This document shows positions 29,085-41,813 of a stretch of DNA of 64,000 nt, one piece after another (position 1 is the stretch's first letter; each line of letters begins with the position of its first letter). The notes beneath the pieces are model-generated. The model was given only the letters and a program-made list of their open reading frames with translations. It ran no database searches and had not been told where the DNA came from. Source of the DNA: Isoetes taiwanensis. Its lineage: Eukaryota > Streptophyta > Lycopodiopsida > Isoetales > Isoetaceae. Position numbers and translations under genes: made by a program. Where the stretch lies: contig JAJEKV010000051.1 in NCBI GenBank assembly GCA_021234155.1, positions 4,592,698 to 4,656,697 on the forward strand, written 5' to 3'.

Positions 29085-31668
29085 CCTGTACAACTCATAA
29101 TTCCTACTTGTTCTTTTGCAACATGAAGTTTTGGTTCAGTAAGAACCTTAGTCAACATATATGCCTGCTGTAATGTAGTAGGAATGTATTCTACATTTAT
29201 TTCACCCCTTTCTACTTCATCTCGAATGAAATGGTGATGAACCTCGATGTGCTTAGTTCGCGAATGACAAACTGGATTTTTGCTCATCGCTATCCCGCTT
29301 TTGTTGTCACAATAAATTGTTGTTGTACCCGTGCACGACTTCCCTAATTCCTTGAGCATCCTTCGCAACCAAATGATCTCCAATGCCACCAAAGACACTG
29401 CCATATATTCTGCTTCTGCACTGGATTTTGCAACGCACTCTTGTTTTTTACTGACCCATGATATTGCAGTACCTCCAAACTTACAAAGATACCCAGAAGT
29501 GGACTTTCTATCATCAGTGTCTCCTCCCAGTCTGCATCTGCATATCCAACTAGATTATCTTCTATGCCCCTTTCAAAACATAACTCATGAGTTGAGGTAC
29601 CCTTTAGATACCTGAGGACCCTTTTTGCGGCTATCCAGTGCTCCCTTCCTGGTTTATTTAAAAACCTGCTGAGAAGATTAACAGCATAAGTAATATCTGG
29701 CCTTGTGCTGTTTGCAATATACAACAGGCTGCCAACTCGTGACCTATAGGGTCTACCTTTCATCTCTTCCTCCTCTTCAGGTGTTTGTGGACACATTTTT
29801 CCCGACAATTTTACTCCTGGCGCCAATGGTGTCCTCGCCACATTGCAATCAAGCATTCTGAACTTGACTAGCATTTTCTTGATATATTGTTCTTGAGTGA
29901 GGTACAACACACCACGTGCCCTATCTCTTCTTACTTCCATTCCCAATAGTTTTTGAAGATCTCCAAGATCAGTCATTTGAAACCGGCTTCTCAATAATAG
30001 TTTACATTTGTCCAACAAGGCTTTATCATTACTGGCTATGACACAATCATCGACATATAAAGCCATCATCAGGCATTTATCTCCTTCCCTTTTCATGTAA
30101 AGATTATCTTCTGTTTTTAATTTAATGAATCCACTGTCAATCAAAAACTTGTTCATGCATAAGTACCATTGTCTAGATGCCTGCCTCAATCCATAAATAG
30201 CCTTTTTTAATTTGCACAACATATTACTACCCTGCTCGTATCCATGAGGCTGCTCCATATAGATTTTTTCTTCCAAGTCTCCATTCAAGAATGCAGTCTT
30301 GACATCCATATGATCCAATTCCATGTCATTTTATACTGCAATGGCTATGAGTGCTCTCAAACTAGTCATCTTAATGATGGGTGAGAATGTGTCCTTAAAA
30401 TCTACTCCTTCTAGCTGTGTATATCCCTTGGCAACCAAGCGAGCCTTGTACCTCTCGACAGACCCATCCGCCTTTCTTTAATCTTAAAAATCCACTTACT
30501 ACCGACAACATTCTTGCCATTTGGTCTCGGCACCAAATCATAGGTTCCAGTTTGTTTGAATGAATCTAATTCATTCCTCATTGCTTCTTTCCACATGCCT
30601 GCATCTGGCCTTGTTACTGCTTCTTCCACAGTTTCTGATTCTAAAGTACAAGACAAGATCTTAGGCTTTCGAGGTCTTGTTGTCTTACCACTTTCTTTTC
30701 TGCCAAATCCTTCTGTGTCAAACGGAAGCTGAGATTTGAGACGTTCAACTTCACTGCGACGAGTCCTGCTTGTACTCCCCCTGGTTTCTTCAATTACAGC
30801 TTCACCACTCTCCTCCTCCTGGTGTCCAGTTTTCGGTGCACTATTAGCCTCTAAGACTTCATGCACCTCCTCTGGCTCTAAGACTTCATGCACCTCCTTT
30901 GGCTCAGTATGCAGTGCACTATCAGTTTCTGCGACTTCATGCACCACATCTGGTTCTGTGTCCTCTTGCTCACTTGTATCCTCAATTTCATCATCTTCAA
31001 GCTCAATCTCATCTTCCATGGGTAAACTTATTGTCTCCCTAAAATTGTGCATTGCTTCTTCATTTACCCCTGAATCATTTTCCAAATATTCTATTGGCAC
31101 CCATTCTGTCATCTCCGATTTGCTAAGCAGCTTCCTATCTTTGTATAGTATGTTTTTGTTAAATATCACATCTCTGCTAACATGTATTTTGTGAGTGTTT
31201 GGATCATATAACCTGTAACCATTCGTTTCTTCGTCGTAGCCAACCAAAAAAGTACATATGCTTCTATCATCCAACTTCCTCCTGAGTTCTTCGGGAACCA
31301 ACATATAGGCTAGACACCCATACACTCTAAAGCGCTTCACATATTGTCTTTGTCCAGTCCAAACCTGTTCTGGTACTGCCTCCTTTACTGCAACACTAGG
31401 CAACCTGTTCTGAATGTGACAAGCGGCCGCCACTGCTTCTACCCATAAGCTGTTGGGTAGGCCCGCATGCTTAAGCATGGACCTTGCTGCATTCATGACG
31501 GTGCGATTCTTTCGTTCTGCTACACCATTTTGCTGTGGCGTATACCGACATGTATACTGTCTTCTAATCCCATGCTCCTGATAAAACTTGCAAAATTCAC
31601 CCGATCTATATTCTCCTCCAAGATCAGATCTCAAGCATTTAACCTTCAATGATGTAACCCCTTGTCTA
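29081..31668 (-). pseudogene. Copia pol: integrase C-terminus, RT, RNase H
   Basis: The integrase half begins LKVKCLRSDLGGEYRS and contains QNGVAERKNRTVMNAARSML (the catalytic glutamate) and the YGCLAY/FLVGYDEE C-terminal motifs. RT follows with [21 protein letters not shown] and ALYVDDCVIAS (about 30045-30075). RNase H follows, with GYADADW and KSSAEAEYMAVSLVALE. Lesions are a frameshift near 30480, an in-frame TAA near 30332 and a frameshift near 29530. All catalytic residues I can see are conserved, so the inactivation is by frame damage. Confidence 0.92.
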
Positions 31669-31864
31669 TTTCATCCAGGCGCTCACACTGGCGCTTAGGG
31701 TTTCAGCCCTGCTCTTTTGCTCATAACTCGGGATTTCGGTGTCAGATTCAGACGTTCTTGGGCTCGTTGGAAAGCTTATCGAACGCGCTTTCCGTCGGTG
31801 TATGACTTGTATGGTGTTTTCTCTGTTTTAGCCGCCGGAATCCACCTGACAGTCCCGGCCCTCT

Positions 31865-32960
31865 ATGGCCACCTCTGACAGCATGCATGCGTTGAAGAAA
31901 AGAGCCCGCAATTTGGACACCTCGTCCCCATCAGAGCAGGTATCTCAGGCTGAGGCAATCGGGGTTGTACAGAACAGGCGATTCCCTCCGTGCTAAGTCG
32001 GCAAGCTTGAGGCATCACGACCCATCTCGCTAGAGGCTGCGCTCAAGAAGCGCCTTCTCCAACGTAAGGAGCCAATTTCCCTTGTGGAAGTTCGGCTTGG
32101 GGATTATGATTGCAGGGGAGCCCAAAAGGCCGAGGACCGATAAGAGGGGAGATACAAGCAACAACGCAGCTAGTCACGGAGATGGGGCACCGCTTGGATA
32201 AGGTCCACCAAAGCCAGTGGATGGAAGACATGGCGCAAGCACGGGTTTACATGAAGGGGTTGCTCCAGCAGATTGTACAAGTCACAAGCATGGCTGGTCG
32301 GATAGATGCTAAGGAAAAGGATGTGGAAGCGGTGCGGGCAGGCTCCAATTCCTTGATGAAGCAAAGGCGCATTGCGCAGAGATGTCGAAGATGCTCACAT
32401 ATAGAGAACCATATGGCCCACTTACGTTAAGAAGAGATGCAGGACCTCAAATGGAGGTGCAACGAACCGAGTGCACCACAATCATCTGCACCAGCACCCC
32501 CATACCGAGGCCGAGGTGGCTCAGTGGAATCAAAGCGGTACTACCGCGGAGGGAGCAAGACATCCGTGCACGCCTCAACCTTATTGTCTTGGGGATTGCC
32601 GGAGGAGCAAGGCGAGGATTTGCTGTGTAAGCTTACCACCCCGGTACTTGCAAAGCTCCAATTACGATTTGGTTATCAAGAGTCCAATCAGATCGGAGGA
32701 CCGAGCATGAGACCCTCGGCTAGTTAAGTTTGCGCCTTGGATTGGGAGGCAAAATCTTTGTTGTTGCAACGCACTGGCCGCTTGAAAGGTACGCCCATAT
32801 ACCGGATGTGGATCTCACGCCACCGCAACAACGGGAAAGAAGCCAAGAGTTGGTCAAGATAAGAGAGATTCAAAGCCGGAGGGGTCTGCTGGTTTGGTTA
32901 ATGGCAAGATGAAGGTATATGTGCCTCCTCGCCGACAGCTTCGAGGCAAAGACTCCCACG
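31865..32960 (+). pseudogene. LINE C ORF1 (nucleic-acid-binding protein)
   Basis: It starts MATSDSMHALKKRARNLDTS at 31865. A middle segment rich in Lys/Arg/Gln reads ETGHRLDKVHQSQWMEDMAQ-like helical sequence (32180-32290). A later RRM-like part reads LNLIVLGLPEEQGEDLLCKL (about 32570-32640) and ends with the ORF1p-type motif DVDLTPPQQRERSQELVKIR (about 32810-32870). Several stops and frameshifts interrupt it. This layout is usual for LINE ORF1 proteins, which coat the RNA. Confidence 0.7.
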
Positions 32961-33099
32961 AAGCAAATGCGCTCAGGGGCGTGAGCCGGGGAGAGGGCGG
33001 ATTGAGGCCTTCCACAACCGCAAAGACATCCATCGGGTCCCGTGAGCAGGCTGCCCGAAAGTTATTCCAACTACAGCAGCCTCCTCGCACTCGATGGGA

Positions 33100-36000
33100 T
33101 CCACGTACCGCAAATCGGATAGGGAAAGTGTCTTCGTATTGTTTCCCCGGAATTGTAGGGGCTTCCCGTGGGCGTAAGGGCAAAGGCTTGAATGGGATCG
33201 CGACAGACATGGACATCGCCTTCCCGCAGGAGACATGGGAGTATGAAGGGCATCGATTGCCGACATTCGAGGATATCAAAGATTTCTCACTTGCTAATGA
33301 GCCATGGCGGCGACGCGGGTACGGTGGAGTGGCTTGCTACTTTAGGGATGCCTTAGCATGCAAGATCACACTTAAGTCCGATGTGTTTAACCGCTACATG
33401 TGGGTAATGGTATTAGAGCCCGGTCATGTCCCATTGTTTTTGCTAGTCGCTACATTCCCCATGCAGGCTCTAAGTTCTACCAGTACATGATGCGCATACG
33501 GATGTCCGGATGCCGATAGGGAACTGTATGATGACATAGACCGCTATAATCAGCCAGGACAAGTGTTTTTGCTTGAGATTTCAATGCTCGTCGGGCGCTA
33601 GCTTCGCGGTCGGTGACCTTCCAAGGTGACGATAATGCTGATCCGCTTTGGCTTTGAGACAGTAGCTATTCGAGATACACGGCACTCCCGTGATATGGTG
33701 GCTAGACCATTTGGCGTGCAAATGGTCCAGCTCTGCCGTTTTTGACATGGTAATTTGTAATGGTATGCAGCGATGGCCACACTCAGGGGGTGTTACTTGC
33801 AGGAGTGATAGGCAGGATGGGGGAGCTAGTGTGTTGGATTACCTTCTCGCTCCGGTAGCAGCACTTGACATGGTTACACACCTCCATTGGCACAAGCAAT
33901 GTGGGATGAGGAGGCTTTGTCGATCACTACCCGCTTTATGTCACGCCAATTGGGAGCACTCAATAGCGGAGACACCGCAAAGGGGCGTGGAGGGTTACCA
34001 TACATCCCACGCCATCGAAGCGTGGACAGATGAATCTGTGTTGGTGCAGAATTACGTGGGTTTGATAGCTTCTACACACTGCAAGACAGGTGTGCATGGC
34101 TGGTGAGGGCGCTTCTTGCAGCTGCTGAGGCTTCCTTTGCAGTGAAGGGCCCTCCAAGGAGGGACACCGCGCATTTTCCTGAGAACCCGTGGTTTGATGC
34201 TGATTGCAAGGCTCTAAAGAGCCACCGCGCTTTGGTCATAGATCCACGAATTGCGCCACAGCCCCGCAAGACTATAAGCTCTTCCTAAAAGCCAAGAAGG
34301 GGAGATACATGGCGTAAAACCCGGGAGCGCGCTTTGACATGCTCATGGCGTGAGCCAAAAGCTTTTTGGCGTAAGGTGTTATATAAGAAGCCCGTGGGGT
34401 CGGTAATGTAAGTGTGGAGCAATGGATGCACCGCTTGCGGGAGTTATATGACCCGCCAGAGCTAATGCCGTGGTCCCTGATCGTAGGAGAGGTGCCGCAG
34501 CTCACGCGGAGGATGTTCAAAGAAGGTCTCGTGCATCCGGGCGAATGGCAAGGCAAAGGATTTGCGTGGGCTGCGCAGTCGAAGCCGTTGAAATGGGGTG
34601 GCCCATCTGTGGTAGGGCCCCCGACGGTGATCATTAACCGTGCTCTGAGCGAGGGGCTCCCCGTGAGTGGATGGTTAGTAAGGTTGTTCCCGCTCATAAA
34701 GCCGGGTAATACTGGATGAGCCGGGCCAATTACCGGATGATTATGGTAAGCTCGGCCGTTTGCAAAGCTCCCGCGTGGGTGGTGGAGAAGAAACTTACTA
34801 AGTGGGCCGAGGAGGCGGGGGTGCGGCAATTGGCCAGGCTTTCGCTTTCGCACCTCACTCCAATCCAGACCATATCTTCACTTTGAGAGTGTTGATGGAG
34901 GCAAGCCCGGAATGAGCTTACGTGACTTGTATTGCCGCTTTGTAGATTTTAAGATCGCATATGATACCGTCCCCGAGACATATTGTGGGCGAGGGTTGCA
35001 AGAATTGCGAAGTTCCACGAGAGTTGCGAGAATGTGGTGCACCAGCTTTATGATGGGATTTATGCCGCCTTTGCCTTATGAGGATCGGGCGGGTAGCTAG
35101 CACTATGGGAGTTAAGCGGGGCTGCCCGTTGTCTCCAACGCTTTTTGGGTTGTATATTGATAGCTTGGAGACGTGGATGCAAACACCATGGGGAGCCGGG
35201 TGCAATTATCCGATCGCGACCTCACGTGGAGCCGCCACTATATCGCGGATGATGTAGCTTTGCTAGCTCACACGGCCAGCAAGATGCAGCAAGATTTGGA
35301 TGCCCTCGGTGGGTTACGTGGGGCAACGGGAATGACAAAGGAACTTGCACAAAACTAAGCTTCTCGCGATCCTCGTCCTCGCAACACCCTATCCCGAGTT
35401 CTATTACGGGGGCCGAGGAAGTGGAGATGGTGCGGAGCTTCAAGTATCCGGGAATTGATTTCACTACTAACATGCCGTGGGATGAGTGTGTGGAGAGAAG
35501 AGCCGCAAAATGGAAGGCTTTATATGCAAAGGCAAAAACGCTGCGGTTGCCTGATAGATCTCTGGGATCGGGCGAGGAGAGCACACCCGCTTAGAGCTTT
35601 GGTTGAGCCGGTGCTGCTATATGGGGTGGAGGTTTGGGGCCCAGCCAGCTTAGCAAAAATACGTGGGATAGGTTGGAAAGGGTGCGTAAAAGCTTTCTTG
35701 ACCTATAGCTTGGGAGTGAAGGACACCGCATCGTGCATCGATTTTTGTTGTATGAGACGGGGTTCGCCTTTACAAAGATTCCGCTATCGCGAAGGCATCT
35801 TACTTGCTTCCATAAGGTGGATGGGATGGATGAGCATCGCTTGCCCCCACAGGCCGTGTTGTTAACGCAGGGGCCCCAAGGCCTAAGAGGGTATGGCACG
35901 AAAGCAATCGTAAGGGATGGTTTAGGAGGTGGTCTATGGATTACCAACAGATGGTGGCACTGGCAGATTCTGATGCGCAGAATGGGCAATTGGATGCGGG

Positions 36001-36448
36001 CTATGCTGCCACTCTGTGGGATGCCTCTACTCTTGCAAAGCCCAAGACGAGCACTATCACGCCGATTAATCCCAGCCTTGAGCATGGACCCCATCGGTGC
36101 CTGAAAGCACACATCTCTGTGAAGAAACGGAGAGCTATTGCCGCCATAAGGACGGGTTCCCATTACCTCAGAATTGAGACAGTGTCATTTGGGGTGAATG
36201 GCGGGCACGGGATCCCCAGGGAGGAGAGGATATGTCAGTGTTGTGAGATGCACGTGATAGAGGATGAGCACCATGCCCTCAAGCGGTGCCCAGCATATGC
36301 CCATGTCCGAAAGCGAAGGTACACCGATCTTAGATGCTCGACACACCGCTACATCGATTACTCGATCACCTATGGTAGCGCGACCGGGAGCTTACATCCC
36401 CGCAGATTTTGTCGTCGGACTTGCTCTTCCTCGGGGCATGGTATTTGA
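33100..36448 (+). pseudogene. LINE C endonuclease-RT-knuckle ORF, broken
   Basis: The endonuclease start reads RKGKGLNGIATDMDIAFPQE (about 33170-33230) and GYGGVACYFRDALACKI; its later part (VICNGMQRWPHSGGVTCRSD, about 33750-33810) resembles LINE B. The linker reads FPENPWFDADCKALKSHRA. RT has FVDFKIAYDTVPE (about 34935), KRGCPLSPTLFGLYIDSLE (about 35110-35170) and IADDVALLAHTASKM (about 35240-35290). In that last motif the expected YADD tyrosine reads Ile in this frame. The C-terminus has ICQCCEMHVIEDEHHALKRC (about 36225-36290). There are many frameshifts and small indels. Confidence 0.85.
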
Positions 36449-36640
36449 GAGCCCTCTTGTTAGGGTTTTTCCTCCCAAGTGGGGGTTTTTTCATCCCGGT
36501 AGTAGGGTTCCACTGTACAGTTACATTGTTTGTTTTTGGTGTTGGGGTTTTTGGCTTTTTTGCCTGTTCTGTGCCGTCTCATAGGCCTCTGGCCTCCGTG
36601 GACGTTAAAATAAACTTCCTTCCTTCCTTCCTTTCAACCT
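36449..36640 (+). promoter_or_regulatory. LINE C structured 3' terminus
   Basis: It has a CCTCCC/GGGGG stem (36463-36490), an AGGCC-TCT-GGCCT hairpin (36583-36595), TCCGTGGACGTTAAAA, then a TTCC-type tail. In the second hairpin both stem sides differ from the AGACC/GGTCT version but still pair fully. Confidence 0.75.
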
Positions 36641-37010
36641 CCGCAACATAGAGCCTAAAGGCATCAAACACTTGGTCTTTGGACCTCAAAAAGTAACACT
36701 TAGTCCTTCTGCTATAGTCATCAATAAATGATGCAAAGTAAAATTTTGACCCTAGACTTTGAATTTGCATTGGACCACAAACATCTGAATGAACTAGCTC
36801 AAGTAATTTGTGTGCTCTCTTGCCTTTATTTCTAAAAGGCAATCTACTTTGCTTCTCTAGCATGCATGCCTCACAAACATCATCATGACTTTCATACTCA
36901 CACATCAAGTCATTCAAAAGATTTTGCTTTTCTGCAATTTTAATATTATTATGATTTGTATGCGCCAGCCTCAAATGCCAAGTATGCAGTTTATCTATGG
37001 GAGATATTTT
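36641..37010 (-). pseudogene. Copia integrase N-terminal part
   Basis: The minus strand reads LHTWHLRLAHTNHNN...CEACMLEKQS, the HHCC zinc motif of a copia integrase. LVHSDVCGPM and FIDDYSRRTKCYF follow, up to VAEVE at the LINE C junction. The rest of the domain resumes at 31668. A frameshift near 37000 separates it from the gag-protease frame. Confidence 0.9.
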
Positions 37011-38302
37011 ATTGATTGCTTTGATGCAAACTCAAATAAATTTCCTCTTCTATCAGCATCAAATATCTTCACACCATCTTTAATAAATTTGCATCCATGC
37101 TTATGAAAAACCAAATCATAACCATTATCAACAAGATTTGCAACCGAGACCAAGTTAAACAATATTTCTGGAGCAAATAGAGTATCTGGCAATTTTAAAG
37201 CTTCCTTGCCTTCTCTTGATACCTGCAACTCCCCCTTTCCATGCAACTTTTGTGTTGTGCCATTTCCCATTTGCACCCTCGAATTACCCTTACTCAGCTC
37301 AACCTTATTTAACAAACCAGGTGAATTGACTATGGAGACTTCAGCTCCCGAATCTAAAGTCAAAGTGTCAGTTTTATCCAAACCATTTCTAAGAGTAACA
37401 TTTGATACTACATCCTTAGAATTTAGTTTCTTTACCTTATCCTCACTAAACACTCCCACTGTTGCCAATTTCTCACTGCTATCATCAAGTTCACTTACAG
37501 TTGCCACAGATGATACTCGACCCCTTCCTCGTGAATATGCTCCTCGCCCACGACCCCACCTTTCTCGATTTGGGCACTCTGCTTTTATGTGGCCGAACTC
37601 CTCACAACCGTAACACTGGATTTGTGCTCTTCCTCTTCCTCGGCCTCTACCTCGTCCCCGACCTCTTTCCCCTGTATATAAAACAGTTGGATGTTCTTCC
37701 GTACGAACATATTTTTCCCTCACATTTGCTGCTGCAATTTTTTCTTGCTCCATTTCTGTTCTAATTGCTTCCACGGCTTTATCAAACGTAGGCGAAGTAC
37801 GCCTAACTAACACAGCCAAATCCTTGTAAGAATCATGAAAAGCTCTTGTTAAAACTAATACCTTCTGTTGCTCGGAATATTTTACTCCGGCTCCTTCTAA
37901 ATCGTGGAATAACAAACGTAGACGCCTTATTAAACTCGTCACATCACCACCCTTCTCAAACTGCAAGCTGCGTACCTGCATCTTTCAAGAAGGTATTCCC
38001 ACATCTCAGTAGGAGTCTTGTGCTGAATTTCAAGCACTATGTCTCCTCCCAATTTCGCCATGATAATCGCCTTAGCAATCTCTTCCTTCTCATCTTCAGG
38101 TGTCTCTTCTCTCTTCTGATCCAGAGGCTTCTTTCTTTATTTTGATTGGTGTCACAGCTGTTTTTCCCTTGGATACGAGCTCCCATAATTTATTCACCTT
38201 GAGGGCCTGTGTGATCATGGCTTTCCAGAGCTGAAAATCAGCTTCATCTCCTTCAAAAACTTTGGCGTTACTTAGATATGTTAAGGCAAGCCTGCTGGCC
38301 AT
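36995..38302 (-). pseudogene. Copia gag and protease
   Basis: The start codon is at 38302, just after the primer site, beginning MASRLALTYLSNAKVFEGDE. A helical gag core reads FQLWKAMITQALKVNKLWEL and then AKLGGDIVLEIQHKTPTEMW. An Arg-Gly-rich stretch, the zinc knuckle CYGCEEFGHIKAEC (37576-37617) and the protease motif TLDSGAEVSIV (37336-37360) follow. Frameshifts near 38110 and 37985 break the N-terminal third; the remaining 328 codons are open. Confidence 0.9.
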
Positions 38303-38309
38303 GAAGCTG

Positions 38310-38321
38310 GCTCTGATACCA
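38310..38321 (-). promoter_or_regulatory. Copia primer-binding site (tRNA-iMet)
   Basis: The minus strand reads TGGTATCAGAGC, the standard complement of the plant initiator tRNA-Met 3' end. It lies one base inside the LTR end, 8 bp before the gag start codon. Confidence 0.95.
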
Positions 38322-38322
38322 C

Positions 38323-38373
38323 TGATAAGAAATTGAAAAAGGGCTCCTTCTATGGCTGCTCCGACAGCCCAAG
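38323..38373 (-). repeat. Copia 5' LTR remnant (51 bp)
   Basis: Only the LTR end next to the primer site survives (plus strand TGATAAGAAATTGAAAAAGG to GACAGCCCAAG). Homology to the other two LTRs then stops, and flank R resumes at a short AAG match. Confidence 0.9.
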
Positions 38374-38706
38374 TTATATCAGCAAGTTTCCTTCATAAAT
38401 TTAGCAACTTTTCAACATGAATTTAGTCACAAAGTTTTCTGATTGCTTGTTCTATGTTTCACTTGCTTGTTTGTATCTAGACAACCATGATTCCAATAAA
38501 CTGAAGATAAGAATAAGTTCTAAGTTTCATATGTTCTAAGTTTATGATTCATGAATATTCTACAAACTGATACTGATTCTGAAATGTATGTAATAAACAA
38601 GTTTTACTAAATATGTTAAATACTAAACAAGTCTTACATGATTCAAGTTTGTTATTGTAAATACTTGTGCTAAATTCAAGTTGCATGACTGTTATACCAG
38701 TTGCAA
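38372..38706. repeat. Duplicated flank R, right copy
   Basis: This is near-identical to 28311-28645. On its left it is fused to the truncated LTR; on its right it is interrupted by the hAT-like element after AGTTGCAA. Confidence 0.9.
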
Positions 38707-39070
38707 CAAGGTTGCGTATTAAACGGGAGCAAATCATTGAAATGAGAGCAAAAGGAATATTCCTCAAAGATTCCCCTTTTTTTCCAAAAAGACAGCTAAA
38801 ATGAGGTAAAAAATTTATTTTGGTCATAAAATTGCATTTTGACCCCCCCAAAATCACTCATTTTTTTGTGCAAAGAGAAAGTTGACTGTGTCAAAATGAC
38901 ACTTTTCCTAATAGTTAGAATTTACATGAAGTGTGTTTTTTGAGAAAACCACTAATTTAAGTGTACGTCATACACAACATTTTGTTAGTTTGGATTGTTT
39001 TCCAGAAAAGGTATTTTTAGGTTACAATGAGTCAGTTTTTAATGATATAATATTTCAAAGTACCAAAATT

Positions 39071-39175
39071 ATATTCCAGAATGCACTTTTGCTATTCGAG
39101 GATAACAGAAGTGTATTCCGGAATACACTTTTGCTTTCGAGGATAACAGAAGTGTATTCCGGAATACACTTTTGC
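39071..39175. repeat. TTCCGGAA palindrome cluster, left
   Basis: Three units lie here. Two are perfect palindromes GTGTATTCCGGAATACAC, followed by TTTTGCT and preceded by GAGGATAACAGAA; the first unit (39071) is degenerate. A further pair of units lies at about 39540-39575. The palindromes lie 0.4-0.9 kb from the left end of the hAT-like element. Confidence 0.85.
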
Positions 39176-41438
39176 TGTACAAATTTTTGAGACTCAACAG
39201 TGATCTTGCAATTTTCCAGGTTTTCGGGGTCTTCGACATTTTCAATGATCTTGCAATTTTTTTTCTTTCAGTTGATTTGAATGACCTTGCGATTTATTTG
39301 TTTTTTTATGTGGGGATACAGGAACATAGTTCTAAACAATGAAGGGATCAGCGAAAGGAAAAAAAAAACCAACAACAATTAGATTTTTTGGAATTTTAAT
39401 TTATTTTGATGACCTTTCAATTTCTTTTATTTGTTTTGTGTGGATACAAGGTCATGGTTTTAAATATTAAAGGGATTTTTGATTTTTTTGTTTCTAAGAT
39501 CAGGGATATTGGATTTTGGTTTCAAATCATAAGAGGGAAATGTATTCTGGAATACACTTTGTATTCCGGAATACGTTTTGATGTTTTTTTTTTTCTGCCT
39601 TTGCTCAAGGCGATCTTCGTTTGCAGACGTTGGGCCAGCATTTCGAAGTGGTGATGGCCTTGGCATTGGTCCTGGCTACATGCTGAACCATGGCGCTGCC
39701 TGGTTTGTTCGTTTGTGCCAGTTTAGGGTTTTTGCCTGAAGTTCGCTGCCAAGAGTTCGATTTCGACCTGTGTTGAAGCATCTGGCGACTTGCAGACCTA
39801 TGTTGGAGCATCTAGCGACTAAGAAGCTTCTGCTAGGTAATTTTCGCAGACTTTTTTTTCCTATTTCACGGATATTTTGCCTTGGTTTAACGTTTTCAGC
39901 TTTTGCAATTGCCTTGTAAGTCATCTAAAAGCCAATCGCATGCAAATACAGCTGCTCAAAGATGAAAGAGCGCATAGATCTTATCAGCCTTGCTTTTTCT
40001 TCTTCCCCCAAATGCATTCCGTAGCATCTGAATGCATCATAAATTAGTCATTGTACAAGCTCACTAACGACCAGCTTACCAGGCATCTAAGATTTGATGA
40101 ATTTATGTGCTGAATGATGCTTTCCAGGAGACCTATCCTCTCCGAATAATCAGGTAAAATGCCTGCTGATACAAGATAATATGTGCTGCACCTTGAACTT
40201 TCTGCACCTGTATTACATCATTCAAGGTCTCATTTATTTTCACCAGAAAACGACTTGGATCTGCTTATTTGCGTTTAGATCTTACATAACATGTTGTTCG
40301 AGTTGAAGTACATGGTCTTCTGCTTTAAGTGGAGGGCGATTAAGCAGGTTTTAAGCACTTATCTATTACCATATCTCTTGTTTATGAGACAAAGACATCA
40401 GCTGGCTAAAGAGGTATGTTTATTTTTGAAAAGCTTGTTTTTGAAGATGTAAATAAGCTTTTTCTTTTAAACAGATAGAAGCAAGATCATGCAGACATTA
40501 AGATACATGAGAAAAAGTACTTGGATCTTGAGGTCCAAGCATTTTTCTAGCACATGTACAAATCCAACATTTTTCTAGCACAGATACACGGGAAATGAAT
40601 GGAAAAACAGGTCGTGCAATAGGGCCCTAGAAAGCCAGAATTCGCCACCAAGGGGGCCCCAATTTAGGAGCAATCATAGCTATTTCTCTGGCTGGAGTTG
40701 GAAAAAAGAAGTCTAAGCAAAGATTTAGGTGCAGATGTATCATTATATTTAGGAGAATCTCTACTTTATTCTTTATATTCTTCTATTTCATCATGTATTT
40801 GAGAAGCACGAGAACAAGGATCACTTTGAAGATTGCACAAGAAAGTTCTTTGATGATGTACTGGCTGTCCGAGATAATTCTAGTTTTTTGGAACTAAAAT
40901 TCATCTTTAATATGCTCAGGTCTCTCTACTTCCCTAACTTTGAATTCAGTGAATGCAAGAAAGCATAACAAGTTTGATGGCATACACAATTGTGTTGCCT
41001 CTACTACAAGATGCTGGTTTGATATTTCGCCACTCAAAGTTTTCTTGCTCTTCTATTTTTGCTATTTGATGAGACATATTCAGCTGTAAGCTTTATTGCA
41101 GGAATTATTTGCTGTTATGTGACCATGTGACCATAGGAAATGCAATGAAATAGGACACGTTTATTTTCACTCCTTCTATTGTGCAAGGATGCTGGTTTGA
41201 CATCCCAACACAGAAAAAAACATCTTTCTAGTTCTCCTATTTCTATCTTATAAGAAAACATATTCGATGTAAGCATCACTATCAAAAGTATATTCTGATA
41301 TATGAAAAGCCTTTTTGAAGTTTGTGTGCAAATCCGATGCTCTTTCGTTGTATTATAGTTGAACTAAAAGAGATTCATAAACTATTCTTTCTTATAGGCA
41401 GTCACTTAATAGCCATAGAATTTTGTAATTAAAGTGAC

Positions 41439-41534
41439 AGTGGTTCTACAACACCTAGATATTTGATTAAGATGTAAGATTTGGATAGTGGTTCTACAAC
41501 ACCTAGATATTTGATTAAGATGTAAGATTTGGAC
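41439..41534. repeat. 48-bp tandem duplication
   Basis: Two adjacent units (41439-41486 and 41487-41534) start AGTGGTTCTACAACACC and differ only at the last base. Confidence 0.9.
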
Positions 41535-41813
41535 TGTTATGCAACTCTAGTATAATTTGGCACATTGATGCCATTCGGTAATAATTGTAAATGTCTATAT
41601 GCACTAATATTCCATGAATCTTTTAACACATGAAGAATGAAACTGGTAGGTGTGGCCTCTAAGATTCTCCCTTATAAATACGGAGCCGATAAATCTGGTC
41701 TGGCTAAGGTTATCCTTGTCAGAACTGGATGTCTAGCCCTTGTCCTTGGATTCTGGCTTTGGCCTTGTCTTTGGACTAAGGATTGGACTTGTCATCGTAT
41801 ATTTGCTTTCTCA

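Larger units (their letters stand above)
31669..36640 (+). mobile_element. LINE C: near-complete LINE inserted in copia integrase
   Basis: This plus-strand element lies antisense inside the copia integrase gene. It has a 5' leader, ORF1 (from 31865), endonuclease, RT, knuckle, 3' UTR and a TTCC-type tail (36611-36636). It is the longest LINE in the window, about 5 kb. Its GC content and codon use differ from LINE A, and its RT is clearly diverged, but the 3' terminus has the same architecture. The exact 5' junction and target duplication could not be fixed, because copia coding sequence appears to be lost at the site. Confidence 0.85.
28658..38373 (-). mobile_element. Ty1-copia LTR retrotransposon with nested LINE C
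   Basis: Order on the minus strand: truncated 5' LTR, initiator-tRNA-Met primer site, gag, protease, integrase (interrupted by LINE C), RT, RNase H, polypurine tract, complete 3' LTR. The PR-IN-RT order, the YVDD RT and the ADADWGGD-type RNase H motif make it Ty1-copia. The 5' LTR is cut after 51 bp at a duplication junction, so the element cannot complete normal replication. The host flank on the 3' side is AATAC, identical to the duplication around the solo LTR at 42431. Confidence 0.93.

Noticed and set aside
30736-31194. 152-codon Ser-rich plus-strand frame
   Set aside because: It is antisense to the copia integrase C-terminal linker; the Ser-rich reading is the complement of an acidic Glu-rich segment.
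39460-39925. Overlapping minus-strand frames inside the hAT-like element as a transposase relic
   Set aside because: The readings are low-complexity and show no hAT dimerisation (hATC) or BED zinc-finger pattern.
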